Shown here one piece after another: positions 1 to 7,791 of a stretch of 64,000 nucleotides of DNA; within the stretch, counting starts at the first letter, position 1; each line of letters opens with the position of its first letter. Below the pieces are notes generated by a model that saw only the letters and a list, made by a program, of their open reading frames with translations, was not told where the DNA came from and ran no database searches. A program made the position numbers and the translations under genes. Location of the stretch: the NCBI RefSeq assembly GCF_010894405.1, contig NZ_JAAIYA010000009.1:186001-250000 (forward strand), given 5' to 3'. The stretch comes from Pyxidicoccus caerfyrddinensis. GTDB taxonomy: Bacteria > Myxococcota > Myxococcia > Myxococcales > Myxococcaceae.

Positions 1-2
1 CC

Positions 3-833
3 CGCGAGGAGACCACGCTGGAGCGCGCGCGTGAGGAGCTGGAGCGCGGCGGCGGCGAGGTGCTGGCCATCCCCTGTGACGTGAGGGACCAGGTGCAGGT
101 GGAGGCCATGGTGGCCGCCATCCACGAGCGCTTCGGCGTGGTGGACGTCCTCATCAACAACGCGGGCGTCATCCAGGTGGGCCCGATGGAGTCGATGACG
201 CTGGAGGACTTCCGCGAGGCCATGGACACGCACCTGTGGGCGCCGCTGTACACGACGCTGGCGGTGCTGCCGGAGATGAAGCGGCGCGGACAGGGCCGCA
301 TCATCAACATCGCCTCCGTGGGCGGCAGGGTGAGCATCCCCCACCTGGTGCCGTACGCGGCGAGCAAGTTCGCGCTGGTGGGGCTGTCGGACGGCATGCG
401 CGCCGAGCTGCGGCAGGACGGCATCCTGGTGACGACGGTGTGCCCCGGCCTGCTGCGCACGGGCAGCCCCCGCAACTCCTGGTTCAAGGGCAACCACGAG
501 AAGGAGTACGCGTGGTTCACATTGGGCGACTCCCTCCCCTTCATGTCCATGAACGCGGAGACGGCGGCGCGAAGAATCCTCGCGGCATGTCAGCGGGGTG
601 ACGCGGAGGCACTGGTGGGCCTGCCGGCGAAGCTGGGCGCACTGGGCCGGACGCTGGCGCCCAACCTCACCGCCTCGCTCACCGCCTTCGTCAACCGCTC
701 CCTGCCCCAGGACAGCAACCCGGACCGCGTCCGGGGCAGCGAGAGCGAGACGCCGCTCACCCAGTCCTGGCTCACCGAGCTGACGCGCCGCGCGGCCGAG
801 CGCAACAACGAGAACGAGGTGCCCCTCCATTGA
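3..833 (+). CDS. SDR family NAD(P)-dependent oxidoreductase (5' end cut)
   Basis: Short-chain dehydrogenase/reductase with a Rossmann fold. The reading frame is open to the window edge, so the N-terminal TGxxxGxG cofactor loop lies outside. Visible family marks are the NNAG motif (LINNAGVIQVG), the catalytic serine stretch NIASVGG, and the YxxxK active site in VPYAASKFALVG. The pattern of Asn, Ser, Tyr and Lys is complete, so the enzyme should be active. A C-terminal tail of about 90 residues after the core (ending ERNNENEVPLH) is typical of SDRs of 300-340 residues. The substrate cannot be told from sequence. A hemerythrin gene follows 55 bp downstream on the same strand. The internal GTG at 60 is not the likely start, because family homology runs upstream of it. 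Confidence 0.9.
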   Translation, partial: REETTLERAREELERGGGEVLAIPCDVRDQVQVEAMVAAIHERFGVVDVLINNAGVIQVGPMESMTLEDFREAMDTHLWAPLYTTLAVLPEMKRRGQGRIINIASVGGRVSIPHLVPYAASKFALVGLSDGMRAELRQDGILVTTVCPGLLRTGSPRNSWFKGNHEKEYAWFTLGDSLPFMSMNAETAARRILAACQRGDAEALVGLPAKLGALGRTLAPNLTASLTAFVNRSLPQDSNPDRVRGSESETPLTQSWLTELTRRAAERNNENEVPLH

Positions 834-888
834 GGCCACGCACCCTGCCCCGCCGCCCTCCCCACCTCGAACCCGATTGGAGCCACGA

Positions 889-1374
889 ATGAATGCCATT
901 GACCTGCTGAAGCAGCAGCATCGCGAAGTCGACGTGCTGTTCGAACGCGCCTCCCGGGCAAAGCCGGGCGAGAAGGTGAGCCTGCTCGGCCAGCTCGCCG
1001 AGAAGCTCACCCTCCACGCGCGCATCGAAGAGCAGCACTTCTATCCCTTCGCCCGGAGCAAGGGCATCCAGGACATGGTGGACCACTCCCTCCAGGAGCA
1101 CGCGGAGGCCAAGCGGCTCATCGCGAACCTGCTCCAGTCCAAGCGCAATGACCCGAGGCTGGACTCGGAGCTGCAGAAGCTCCAGCAGTCCGTGCAGCAA
1201 CACGTGAAGGAAGAGGAGGAGAAGCTCTTCCCCCGCCTGTCCGGCGTCGCGACGGCGGAGGAGCTGGACGGGCTGGGCGACACCCTCCAGCAGTCCGCCG
1301 ACGAGCTGTCGAACCAGGAGCTGCTGCAGATGGCGGAGAACGAGGGCGCCGCCCTGCCGCCGGTGCAGTCCTAG
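889..1374 (+). CDS. Hemerythrin domain-containing protein
   Basis: Soluble four-helix protein expected to hold a di-iron centre that binds O2 or related ligands. Metal-ligand motifs are in order: HREVD near the N-terminus, HARIEEQHFYP (HxxxE and a further His), HAEAK, and HVKEEEEKLFP. The ATG at 889 is chosen because GGAG lies 6-7 bases upstream; the in-frame TTG at 877 overlaps that ribosome site and is less likely. The protein is about 161 residues, usual for single-domain bacterial hemerythrins. Its stop codon directly abuts the stop codon of the next gene on the other strand. The role (O2 or redox sensing, iron store, or protection) is inference. Confidence 0.92.
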   Translation: MNAIDLLKQQHREVDVLFERASRAKPGEKVSLLGQLAEKLTLHARIEEQHFYPFARSKGIQDMVDHSLQEHAEAKRLIANLLQSKRNDPRLDSELQKLQQSVQQHVKEEEEKLFPRLSGVATAEELDGLGDTLQQSADELSNQELLQMAENEGAALPPVQS

Positions 1375-2484
1375 TCAGTCCTTCGCGTCCATCTCCGCGC
1401 GCTCCATGGCCCAGTGGCCGCGGTGCTCGTACGCCAGGGCGAGCTGCTCGCGCAGGGCGGCCAGCATCTTCGTGTTGCCCTCCTGCTCGTAGCCCTTGAG
1501 GGCTTCCTGGCACCGGGGGACGCGCTGGAGGAACTCCTTCAGCGCGTCCACGGAGAGCTCCTTCACGTACATCCCGTACCCGAGCTTCTCCAGGTACAGC
1601 GCGTTGATGATCTGCTCGAACTGGCCCACCAGCGGGATGCTGAGCACCGGCTTGCGCAGGTACACCGCCTCGCTCATCAGCGTGTAGCCGCCGCTGGCCA
1701 CCACGCCGCGCGACGTGCGCAAATCGTCGATGAAGCCCTTCTCGCTGAAGGGCCGGTAGGTAAGGTTGCCGTCCCGCAGGTCTTCGGAAATATCCCGGCG
1801 CAGCCCGTACACGCGGCAGGGGATGCCCGCGGCCTTGAGGATGTCCGGCAGCGCCGTGTTCGTCGTCGACGTCTGGTACACGAGCAGGTGCTCGCCCGGC
1901 TCCGACTTCGCCTCCAGGATTTCCGGCCGCAGAATCGACGGCGCCAGCGTGGTGCGGCGCTTGCGCACCGGCGGGTAGAAGAACGTGGTGACGAGGTAGT
2001 GGAAGGCGCCCGGCAGCTTCGCCTTCACGATGGCGCGCGAGGTCTCGAAGCTGTCCTCGTACCCGGCCAGCAGCTCCGGCTCGTGCTGACAGCGGTTGAT
2101 GACCTGCATGTTGTCCACGCTGATGACGGGCAGCCGGTGCGTCTTCGCGAACAGGTAGCTGAAGGACTCGAAGTCGCTGACCACGACGTCCGGTTTGAAG
2201 TCATCCACCAGGTCGAAGTACTGACGGATGTTCTGCGGCAGGCCCTTCAAGGCGCCCGACACGTTCTGCAGCACCGTCTGCCACTTCTTCACCGAGTTGC
2301 CCTCGTACGCCAGCGTCAGGCCCCAGATGCCGTGCACGTTCTGGAAGCGCTTCTTCAGGTAGTCCTGGGCCCGCCCGGAGACGACGATGTGGACCTCGTG
2401 CTCCTTGGTGAGCTCCTCGAGCAGCACGCGCGAGCGCGTCGCATGGCCCATGCCTTCGCCGACGACACCGTAGAGGATTCGCAT
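1375..2484 (-). CDS. MurG/GT28-like glycosyltransferase family protein
   Basis: A 369-residue cytoplasmic GT-B type protein. The N-terminus MRILYGVVGEGMGHATRS carries the glycine-rich loop GEGMGHA seen in MurG-like and MJ1255-type glycosyltransferases. The C-terminal half has the nucleotide-sugar site pattern (VASGGYTLMSEAVYLRKPVLSIPL, then QFEQIINALYLEKLG) around residues 262-305. The family is often labelled teichoic acid biosynthesis protein, but that name is not meaningful for a Gram-negative myxobacterium; transfer of a sugar to a lipid or envelope acceptor is the likely role. It is transcribed away from the small membrane protein at 2556, with 71 bp between the starts, and runs tail to tail with the hemerythrin gene. 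Confidence 0.85.
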   Translation of the reverse strand: MRILYGVVGEGMGHATRSRVLLEELTKEHEVHIVVSGRAQDYLKKRFQNVHGIWGLTLAYEGNSVKKWQTVLQNVSGALKGLPQNIRQYFDLVDDFKPDVVVSDFESFSYLFAKTHRLPVISVDNMQVINRCQHEPELLAGYEDSFETSRAIVKAKLPGAFHYLVTTFFYPPVRKRRTTLAPSILRPEILEAKSEPGEHLLVYQTSTTNTALPDILKAAGIPCRVYGLRRDISEDLRDGNLTYRPFSEKGFIDDLRTSRGVVASGGYTLMSEAVYLRKPVLSIPLVGQFEQIINALYLEKLGYGMYVKELSVDALKEFLQRVPRCQEALKGYEQEGNTKMLAALREQLALAYEHRGHWAMERAEMDAKD

Positions 2485-2555
2485 GGCCCGGCAGCATACG
2501 CGGGCAACCCCCTCTCCGTTGAGCCCGCCCCCTCCCCGGGGCTATAGCGGCCCCC

Positions 2556-2843
2556 ATGCCCTCCCCTCCGGAGCCCCAACCTCCACGGCGTTCGTCTGTC
2601 GGCCGCTCGGCCGCGCTGGGGCTGTGCGGCGGCCTGCTGCTCGGAGGACTCGGCCTGCTGGCCGCGGGCCTGCGCTCCCTCTTCACCGCCGTGGACTGCG
2701 CCAGCCTGTCCGGCCCCGAGTGCGAATTGCTCCAGCATGCCACCCGTGAGATTGGCCGCATGCAGACGCTCAGCGGTGGGGCGCTCACCGCCCTCGGCGC
2801 GTCCCTCTTCGTGCTGCTGCGCCCGCGTCCTCCCGCGCCCTGA
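2556..2843 (+). CDS. Small membrane protein, unknown function
   Basis: A 95-residue protein with two predicted membrane segments, about residues 20-41 (LGLCGGLLLGGLGLLAAGL) and 76-88 (LTALGASLFVLL), joined by a loop with two cysteines (DCASLSGPEC). The loop would be periplasmic, where the cysteines could pair. The C-terminus is proline-rich. No family is recognised. Codon use is the same strongly GC3-biased pattern as the neighbours, which supports a real gene. Confidence 0.6.
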   Translation: MPSPPEPQPPRRSSVGRSAALGLCGGLLLGGLGLLAAGLRSLFTAVDCASLSGPECELLQHATREIGRMQTLSGGALTALGASLFVLLRPRPPAP

Positions 2844-2913
2844 ACGACCGGGCAGGCCCGGGCCCGGTAAGGTCATTTCGAGGCGCCAGGTAGGCAAGCT
2901 AATTATTTCTGGC

Positions 2914-2924
2914 CTAATCATTAG
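2914..2924. promoter_or_regulatory. Palindrome upstream of LysR gene
   Basis: CTAATCATTAG is a perfect inverted repeat of CTAAT around a single C. It sits in a markedly A/T-rich patch (about 2899-2930) 23 bp before the LysR-type gene. A second partial CTAATTA half-site lies at 2899-2905. LysR regulators commonly bind such sites and autoregulate; that role is inferred from position only. Confidence 0.45.
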
Positions 2925-2947
2925 ATTTAGGAGTAGGAGGCGACCTT

Positions 2948-3853
2948 ATGCAGCTCGAATCCCTGAAGATGTTCTGCGACGTGGTCGAGACGGGTTCGTT
3001 CTCCCGCGCGGCGCAGCTCAACCATGTGACGCAGTCGGCGGTGAGCCAGCAGATTCGCGCGCTGGAGACCCGCTATGAGCAGAAGTTGCTCTCCCGCAGC
3101 GCGCGGCAGGTGACGCCGACGCCCGCGGGCGAGCGGCTGTTCCGCGGGTGCAAGGAAATCCTCGCCCGCTTCGCGGAGGTGGAGCAGGAGATCCGCGAGC
3201 AGGCCACCGAGGTGGCCGGCACCAGCACCGTGTCCACCATCTACTCGGTGGGTCTGCACGAGCTGAACGCCGTGCAGAAGGTGCTGCTCAAGGCGCACCC
3301 GAAGGTCAACATGCGCCTGAACTACCGGCGCAACGACCAGGTGTACGACGACGTGATTCTGGGCGCGGCGGAGATTGGCATCGTCGCGTACCCGCAGCCG
3401 CGCGCGGGCGTGGACATCCTCCCGTTCCGCGACGACAAGCTGGCGGTGGTCTGCGCGCCCAACCACCCCTTCGCCACCAAGCAGAAGGTGAGCCTCACCG
3501 CGCTGTCCGGCGTGCCCTTCATCGCCTTCGACCGCGAGGCCCCCACGCGCAAGGCGCTGGACCGCCTCTTCCGCGAGAAGAACATCGACATCAACCCGGT
3601 GATGGAGATGGACAACGTGGAGACCATCAAGCGGGCGGTGGAGATGGGCCTGGGCGTCGCCATCCTTCCCATCTCCACGTCCCAGAGCGAGGTGAAGGGC
3701 GGCTCGCTGGTGGCCAAGCCCTTCGCCGAGGGGCCCGTGTCGCGCCCCATCGGCCTGCTCATCCGCAAGGGCAAGTACCTGGACCGCGCGTCCGCCGCGG
3801 TGCTGGAGGCCTTCAAGGCCGCCGCCAACCTGCCCTCCACCGACGAGGCGTGA
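2948..3853 (+). CDS. LysR family transcriptional regulator
   Basis: A 301-residue LysR-type regulator of normal length. Residues 1-60 form the winged helix-turn-helix (MQLESLKMFCDVVETGSFSR, then AAQLNHVTQSAVSQQIRALE). The rest is the periplasmic-binding-protein-like effector domain, with recognisable pieces LAVVCAPNHPF and VEMGLGVAILP. A strong AGGAGG-type ribosome site (2935-2940) precedes the ATG. The effector and target genes are unknown. Divergent-target logic does not apply, because the upstream gene is co-directional, so autoregulation through the palindrome at 2914-2924 is the simplest guess. It converges on rsmB, with only 4 bp between the stop codons. Confidence 0.95.
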   Translation: MQLESLKMFCDVVETGSFSRAAQLNHVTQSAVSQQIRALETRYEQKLLSRSARQVTPTPAGERLFRGCKEILARFAEVEQEIREQATEVAGTSTVSTIYSVGLHELNAVQKVLLKAHPKVNMRLNYRRNDQVYDDVILGAAEIGIVAYPQPRAGVDILPFRDDKLAVVCAPNHPFATKQKVSLTALSGVPFIAFDREAPTRKALDRLFREKNIDINPVMEMDNVETIKRAVEMGLGVAILPISTSQSEVKGGSLVAKPFAEGPVSRPIGLLIRKGKYLDRASAAVLEAFKAAANLPSTDEA

Positions 3854-3857
3854 CGCC

Positions 3858-5174
3858 TCAGTAGAGCTTCCGGAGGCGCGCGGCGAAGAACCCGTCGAAG
3901 CCCTCCGGTCCCGGCAGCGTGCGCAGGTACGCCTGCATCAGCGGCAGCTTGAGCCCGGGCAGCACCGGCGGCTCCGCCGTCCACTCCGGGTGGCTGCGCA
4001 GGAACATCTCCACCTGGTCCTGCGCCTCCTGCGCCTCCACGGTGCACACCGCGTACACCAGCAGGCCCCCGCCGGGCACCGCCTCCTGGCAGTTCTCCAG
4101 GATGCGCCGCTGCAGCGTGGCCAGCCGCGAGAGGTCCTCCTCCTTGCGGCGGTAGCGCAGCTCCGGGTGGCGGCGCAGCGTGCCCAGCCCGGAGCACGGC
4201 GCGTCCACGAGGACGGCGTGGAACTCGCCCCACTCTTGAGGGAAGGGCTCCGCCGCGTCGTGCGCGTACGCCTTCAGCCGTCCGGAGAGGCCCAGGCGCT
4301 TCGCCTCGGCGTCAATCTTGCGGAGCTTGTTCGCGTGGAGGTCCACCGCCACCACCTCGTGCTCCTGCGCCAGGTGGCAGGCCTTTCCGCCCGGCGCGGC
4401 GCACGCGTCCAGCACGCGCGCGGACTCCGGAATCGCGCCGTAGACGCCGACGAGCTGGGCGGCCTCGTCCTGCACCTGCCAGAGCCCCTCCGCGTAGCCG
4501 TACAGGTCTTCAATGCGGCCCACCGGCGGCAGGATGATGCCCACCGGCGACACCGTGGTGGCCTTCGCGTCCACGCCCGCTTCCTGGAACTGGGCGAGCA
4601 GCGCGTCGCGCGTCACCTTCGCGGTGTTGGCGCGCACCACCACCGCGGGGGACTGGTTGTTCGCCACCAGCATGGCCTCGGCGCGCTCGCGGCCGAACTG
4701 GCGCATCCAGCGCTCCACCAGCCAGCGCGGGTGGCTCTCGCGCACGGACAGGTGCTCCACCACGTCCGACGCCGGAGGCAGCGGCGGCCCCGGCAGCTCC
4801 GCCAGCTTGCGCAGGATTGCGTTGGTGAAGCCCGTCGCGCGCGCGAGGCCCACTTCCTTGAGGGCCTGCACCGTCTCCGCCACCGCGGCGCGCGCGGGCA
4901 CGCGGGTGTGGAAGATTTGATAGGCGCCGATGCGCAGCGCCGCCAGCACCTTGTCCTCCAGCGCGTCCAGCTTGCGGTCGGCGAAGCGGGTGATGGCGTA
5001 GTCCAGCGCGAGCTGCCGGCGAGTGCTGCCGTAGGCCAGCTCGGTGACGAGCGCGGCGTCGCGCGGGTCCTTCGGCGGGGACTCGGACAGCAGCGTGTCC
5101 AGCACCACGTTGAGGTACGCGTCCGTCGCGCGCACGCGCGAGAGGACGTTGATGGCCAGTGCGCGCGCGTTCAT
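3858..5174 (-). CDS. rsmB: 16S rRNA (cytosine(967)-C(5))-methyltransferase RsmB
   Basis: A 438-residue SAM-dependent RNA m5C methyltransferase. The N-terminal NusB-like RNA-binding domain covers about residues 1-140 (MNARALAINVLSRV, ELAYGSTRRQLALDYAI). The SAM-binding loop is DACAAPGGKACHL near residue 253. The PC motif, with one catalytic cysteine, is VDAPCSGLGTLRRHPE near 320. The second cysteine is in YAVCTVEAQE near 372. The ATG overlaps the stop of the upstream dehydroquinase-like gene in an ATGA, implying translational coupling. fmt and rsmB are neighbours in many bacteria, which supports the call. Confidence 0.95.
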   Translation of the reverse strand: MNARALAINVLSRVRATDAYLNVVLDTLLSESPPKDPRDAALVTELAYGSTRRQLALDYAITRFADRKLDALEDKVLAALRIGAYQIFHTRVPARAAVAETVQALKEVGLARATGFTNAILRKLAELPGPPLPPASDVVEHLSVRESHPRWLVERWMRQFGRERAEAMLVANNQSPAVVVRANTAKVTRDALLAQFQEAGVDAKATTVSPVGIILPPVGRIEDLYGYAEGLWQVQDEAAQLVGVYGAIPESARVLDACAAPGGKACHLAQEHEVVAVDLHANKLRKIDAEAKRLGLSGRLKAYAHDAAEPFPQEWGEFHAVLVDAPCSGLGTLRRHPELRYRRKEEDLSRLATLQRRILENCQEAVPGGGLLVYAVCTVEAQEAQDQVEMFLRSHPEWTAEPPVLPGLKLPLMQAYLRTLPGPEGFDGFFAARLRKLY

Positions 5175-6091
5175 CCTTCGTCCAACCGGGTCAGTAGGTC
5201 CACGAGCTGCTCATCCGAGAGCCGCGACGCGGGCAACGTGGAGAGGGTGAGGCTCTGGAGGCTCTCCTCCAGCAACTCGCGGTGCCCGCTCTCGGCGGGA
5301 GCGCCGCGCTGCACGGCCTGGTACTGCGTGCGCGCCCAGGCGGCCAGCTCGGCCGGGGTGAGCTTCCCCGCCAGCCGGTCGGAAATCTTCTGCCGCACCA
5401 GCGCCCGCGTGAGCAGGTCCGACGCGGGCGTGGAGGACTTCGAGCCTCGTCCCAGCGTCTTCCCCGGGCGGGACTCCTCGGCCTCCTCCTTCGCGGGGGC
5501 CAGCTTGCGGCCCAGCGTCTTCGTGGAACCGCCGGCCTCCGCGGCGCGGGCCAGTGACTTCGCGGTCGACCCCACGGACTTCACCAGCGACATCGGCACG
5601 GGCTTCGCCGCGGACGCGGCCTTCGAGGGCGCCTCGTCCTTCTTCCTTCCGAGCGTCTTCTTCGGCCCCTCCTGCCCCGGCGTGAAGACGCCGCTGGAGA
5701 AGGTCTCCAGCGCCTGCAGGTACGGCTCGAAGCCGCCCTGCGTGCCGTGCACCTGGAGGACGCACGCCTCGCCCACCACGGACTCGCGGGCCGGCGGACG
5801 CAACAGGACTTCAATCGCGGGCACGCCCACCGCCTCCAGCCCTTCCTTCAGCGCGTACGAGCCGAAGAGGCCGGCGGGGTTGATGAGGATGCCGTCCACC
5901 TCCTCGCGCTCGGCGGCGAGCGTGTCCAGCAACACGCCCTCGTGGTTGGACTGGACCACCTTCAGCTCCAGCTCCAACTCCTTCGCTCGCGCCTTCAGCG
6001 CGGCGTCCAGGTCCGACAGCCGTCCTCCGGACGTACCCTCGCGCACGCCGAGGAGATTCAGGTTCGGCCCGTGCAGCACCAGCAGTCTCAT
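5171..6091 (-). CDS. Type II dehydroquinase-like protein with long tail; probable pseudoenzyme
   Basis: Residues 1-135 match type II 3-dehydroquinate dehydratase (AroQ): HGPNLNLLGVRE, VQSNHEGVLLD and ILINPAGLF are clear. However, the catalytic Tyr normally in REPxxYG is absent (REGTSGG, residues 17-23). The general-acid His of IEVHLSN is Leu (IEVLLR, 93-98). The THTS stretch is FGS, and the REEFRxHS segment is not conserved. It is therefore unlikely to make dehydroshikimate. A basic linker tail of about 165 residues follows, with three KTLGR motifs (near 145, 205 and 225) and an acidic helical C-terminus. The start is the ATG at 6091, with GGGG six bases upstream; ATG 6097 is the alternative. 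It lies 47 bp after fmt and overlaps rsmB by ATGA. A role linked to translation or rRNA is inference from context. Confidence 0.85.
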   Translation of the reverse strand: MRLLVLHGPNLNLLGVREGTSGGRLSDLDAALKARAKELELELKVVQSNHEGVLLDTLAAEREEVDGILINPAGLFGSYALKEGLEAVGVPAIEVLLRPPARESVVGEACVLQVHGTQGGFEPYLQALETFSSGVFTPGQEGPKKTLGRKKDEAPSKAASAAKPVPMSLVKSVGSTAKSLARAAEAGGSTKTLGRKLAPAKEEAEESRPGKTLGRGSKSSTPASDLLTRALVRQKISDRLAGKLTPAELAAWARTQYQAVQRGAPAESGHRELLEESLQSLTLSTLPASRLSDEQLVDLLTRLDEG

Positions 6092-6138
6092 GCCCATCCC
6101 CGCTTGCCCTTGTTCACGTTCAACACCGCTGTGCCTCG

Positions 6139-7077
6139 CTAGCTCGCGCTGAAGGGAAAGGTGCCCGGCGCCAGCTTGTGTCCCGACAGGAAGTCCGCCG
6201 CGCTCATCACCCGCTTGCCCTCCGGCTGGAGCTCCAGCAGCACGAGCGAGCCCTCGCCGCATGCCACCTCGATGCCGTCCACGTTGGCCGCGAGCACCGC
6301 GCCGGGCGCGCCCGTGCTGCCGGCCGCCCGGACCTTGTGAATCTTGAGCAGCTTGCCGCCCAGCGTCGTGAAGGCGCCGGGCCACGGGGTGAAGGCGCGC
6401 AGGCGCCGCTCCAGCTCCACCGCCGGCTTCGTGAAGTCCAGGCGGCCCTGGTCCTTGTCGATGATGGGCGCCAGCACCATGCCCTCGGACGGCTGCGGCA
6501 CGGGCTTCAGCTCCCCGCTGAGATACTTCGGCAGGAACTCGCGCAGCACCTCGCCCCCGAGCGCCGCCAGCTTCACGTGCAGCGAGGCGCTCGTCTCGTC
6601 CGCTGGAATCGGCAGCCGCTTCATCGCCAGCACCGGCCCGGTGTCCAGGCCCTCGTCCATCACCATCAGCGACACGCCCGTCTCCGTGTCACCGTGGGCA
6701 ATGGCCCATTGAATCGGCGCGGCGCCCCGGAAGCGCGGCAGCAGCGAGGCGTGGACGTTGACGCAGCCCTTGGGCGGCAGCTCCAGGATGTCCTTGGGAA
6801 GGATGCGCCCGTACGCGGTGACGACGCAGATGTCCGGGTTGAACTTGCGCAGCTCCTCGGCGAACGGCGGCGTGCGCAGCTTCACCGGCTGCAGCACGGG
6901 CACGCCGCGCGACAGGGCCAGCTCCTTCACCGGCGGCGCGGACAGCGTGTTGCCGCGGCCCTTGGGCTTGTCCGGCTGGGTGACGACGGCCACCACGTCG
7001 CCCAGCTCGAAGCAGGCGGCGAGCGACGACACGGCGAACTCCGGCGTGCCCATGAAGATGATGCGGGGTCGGCTCAT
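6139..7077 (-). CDS. fmt: Methionyl-tRNA formyltransferase
   Basis: Formylates initiator Met-tRNA with 10-formyl-THF. The 312-residue length is normal. The N-terminal Rossmann domain begins RIIFMGTPEFAVSSL. The catalytic motif HASLLPRFRGAAPIQWAI, around residue 106, contains the His and Asn pair, and MDEGLDTGPVL supplies the catalytic Asp region. The C-terminal tRNA-binding OB-like domain includes FTPWPGAFTTL and ends at the window's GTFPFSAS. The start ATG at 7077 fits the family N-terminus exactly. It is the second gene of a leftward unit, 29 bp after the HAMP-like membrane protein and 47 bp before the dehydroquinase-like gene. Confidence 0.96.
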   Translation of the reverse strand: MSRPRIIFMGTPEFAVSSLAACFELGDVVAVVTQPDKPKGRGNTLSAPPVKELALSRGVPVLQPVKLRTPPFAEELRKFNPDICVVTAYGRILPKDILELPPKGCVNVHASLLPRFRGAAPIQWAIAHGDTETGVSLMVMDEGLDTGPVLAMKRLPIPADETSASLHVKLAALGGEVLREFLPKYLSGELKPVPQPSEGMVLAPIIDKDQGRLDFTKPAVELERRLRAFTPWPGAFTTLGGKLLKIHKVRAAGSTGAPGAVLAANVDGIEVACGEGSLVLLELQPEGKRVMSAADFLSGHKLAPGTFPFSAS

Positions 7078-7106
7078 AGCGATTGCGCTTCTCCTGGGCC
7101 GGCGAC

Positions 7107-7688
7107 TCAGGCCACGGACTTGAAGGTGCCCCCGGTGGGATTGTCCACCGCCTGACGCTTGCGGGTGTGTAGGGCGGTCAGCGTGTCCAGCGCCGCACGG
7201 GCCTCCGGGGTGGTGGCCGTACCCTTGAGGGCGTCCAGCGCGGACTCCAGGGCGTGCGCCTCTTCCGCCTCGCGCTGGCGGATGCGGTCGAACGCCTCGG
7301 TGAAGCGCTCGAAGAAGCGCTTCAACTCGTCGCCCTTGCGCAGGGGCCGCAGCCGGGGATAGCGCCCCGCGGCGAGCGCCGCCACGTAGAGGCTCATCAC
7401 GTGCACCGGTCCGGCGACCCGGTGGGTGAAGAGCAGGCCGAACAGCCCCAGCGCCACGGCCGTGCCCACCGTCCCCAGCCCCGTGAGCCACAGCAGCGAC
7501 TCGCCGCCGTCCAGGCCCGAGGCGACGGCGGACACGTGGATGCGGTGCGCCAACAACCCGAAGACGAGGATGCTCCCCGCGCCAATGCCGGCCAGCAGGG
7601 TGATGTACTTGAGCTGGAACTCGCGGTCGAGGATGTACGTCCGGCGGGCGTACGTGGGGCGCGTCGACTTCTGGGGTTCGTCGGCCAT
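7107..7688 (-). CDS. HAMP-like membrane protein
   Basis: A 193-residue inner-membrane protein with a short cytoplasmic N-terminus, two membrane helices (about residues 28-47 and 66-88), a periplasmic loop of about 18 residues, and a HAMP-like linker (HRVAGPVHVMSLYVAALAAGRYPRLR). A charged helix RKGDELKRFFERFTEAFDRI then leads into a coiled coil. No kinase, cyclase or MCP signalling domain follows, so it is a sensor-like scaffold without an output domain. It heads the leftward unit with fmt, the dehydroquinase-like gene and rsmB, and is divergent from the HEAT-repeat lipoprotein gene. The start ATG has only a weak ribosome site; function unknown. Confidence 0.75.
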   Translation of the reverse strand: MADEPQKSTRPTYARRTYILDREFQLKYITLLAGIGAGSILVFGLLAHRIHVSAVASGLDGGESLLWLTGLGTVGTAVALGLFGLLFTHRVAGPVHVMSLYVAALAAGRYPRLRPLRKGDELKRFFERFTEAFDRIRQREAEEAHALESALDALKGTATTPEARAALDTLTALHTRKRQAVDNPTGGTFKSVA

Positions 7689-7791
7689 GTCGTTGACCAG
7701 CGTACCCCAGGAGACCTGGGTGGTTTGCTTCCTTCGTGCCAGGAGGTTTACACGGAAGACAGGACAAACCCGCAGACGCAAAGGAGACCGC

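Noticed and set aside
5171-6091. Calling this gene aroQ
   Set aside because: Catalytic Tyr and His are missing, so a shikimate-pathway role cannot be supported from sequence.
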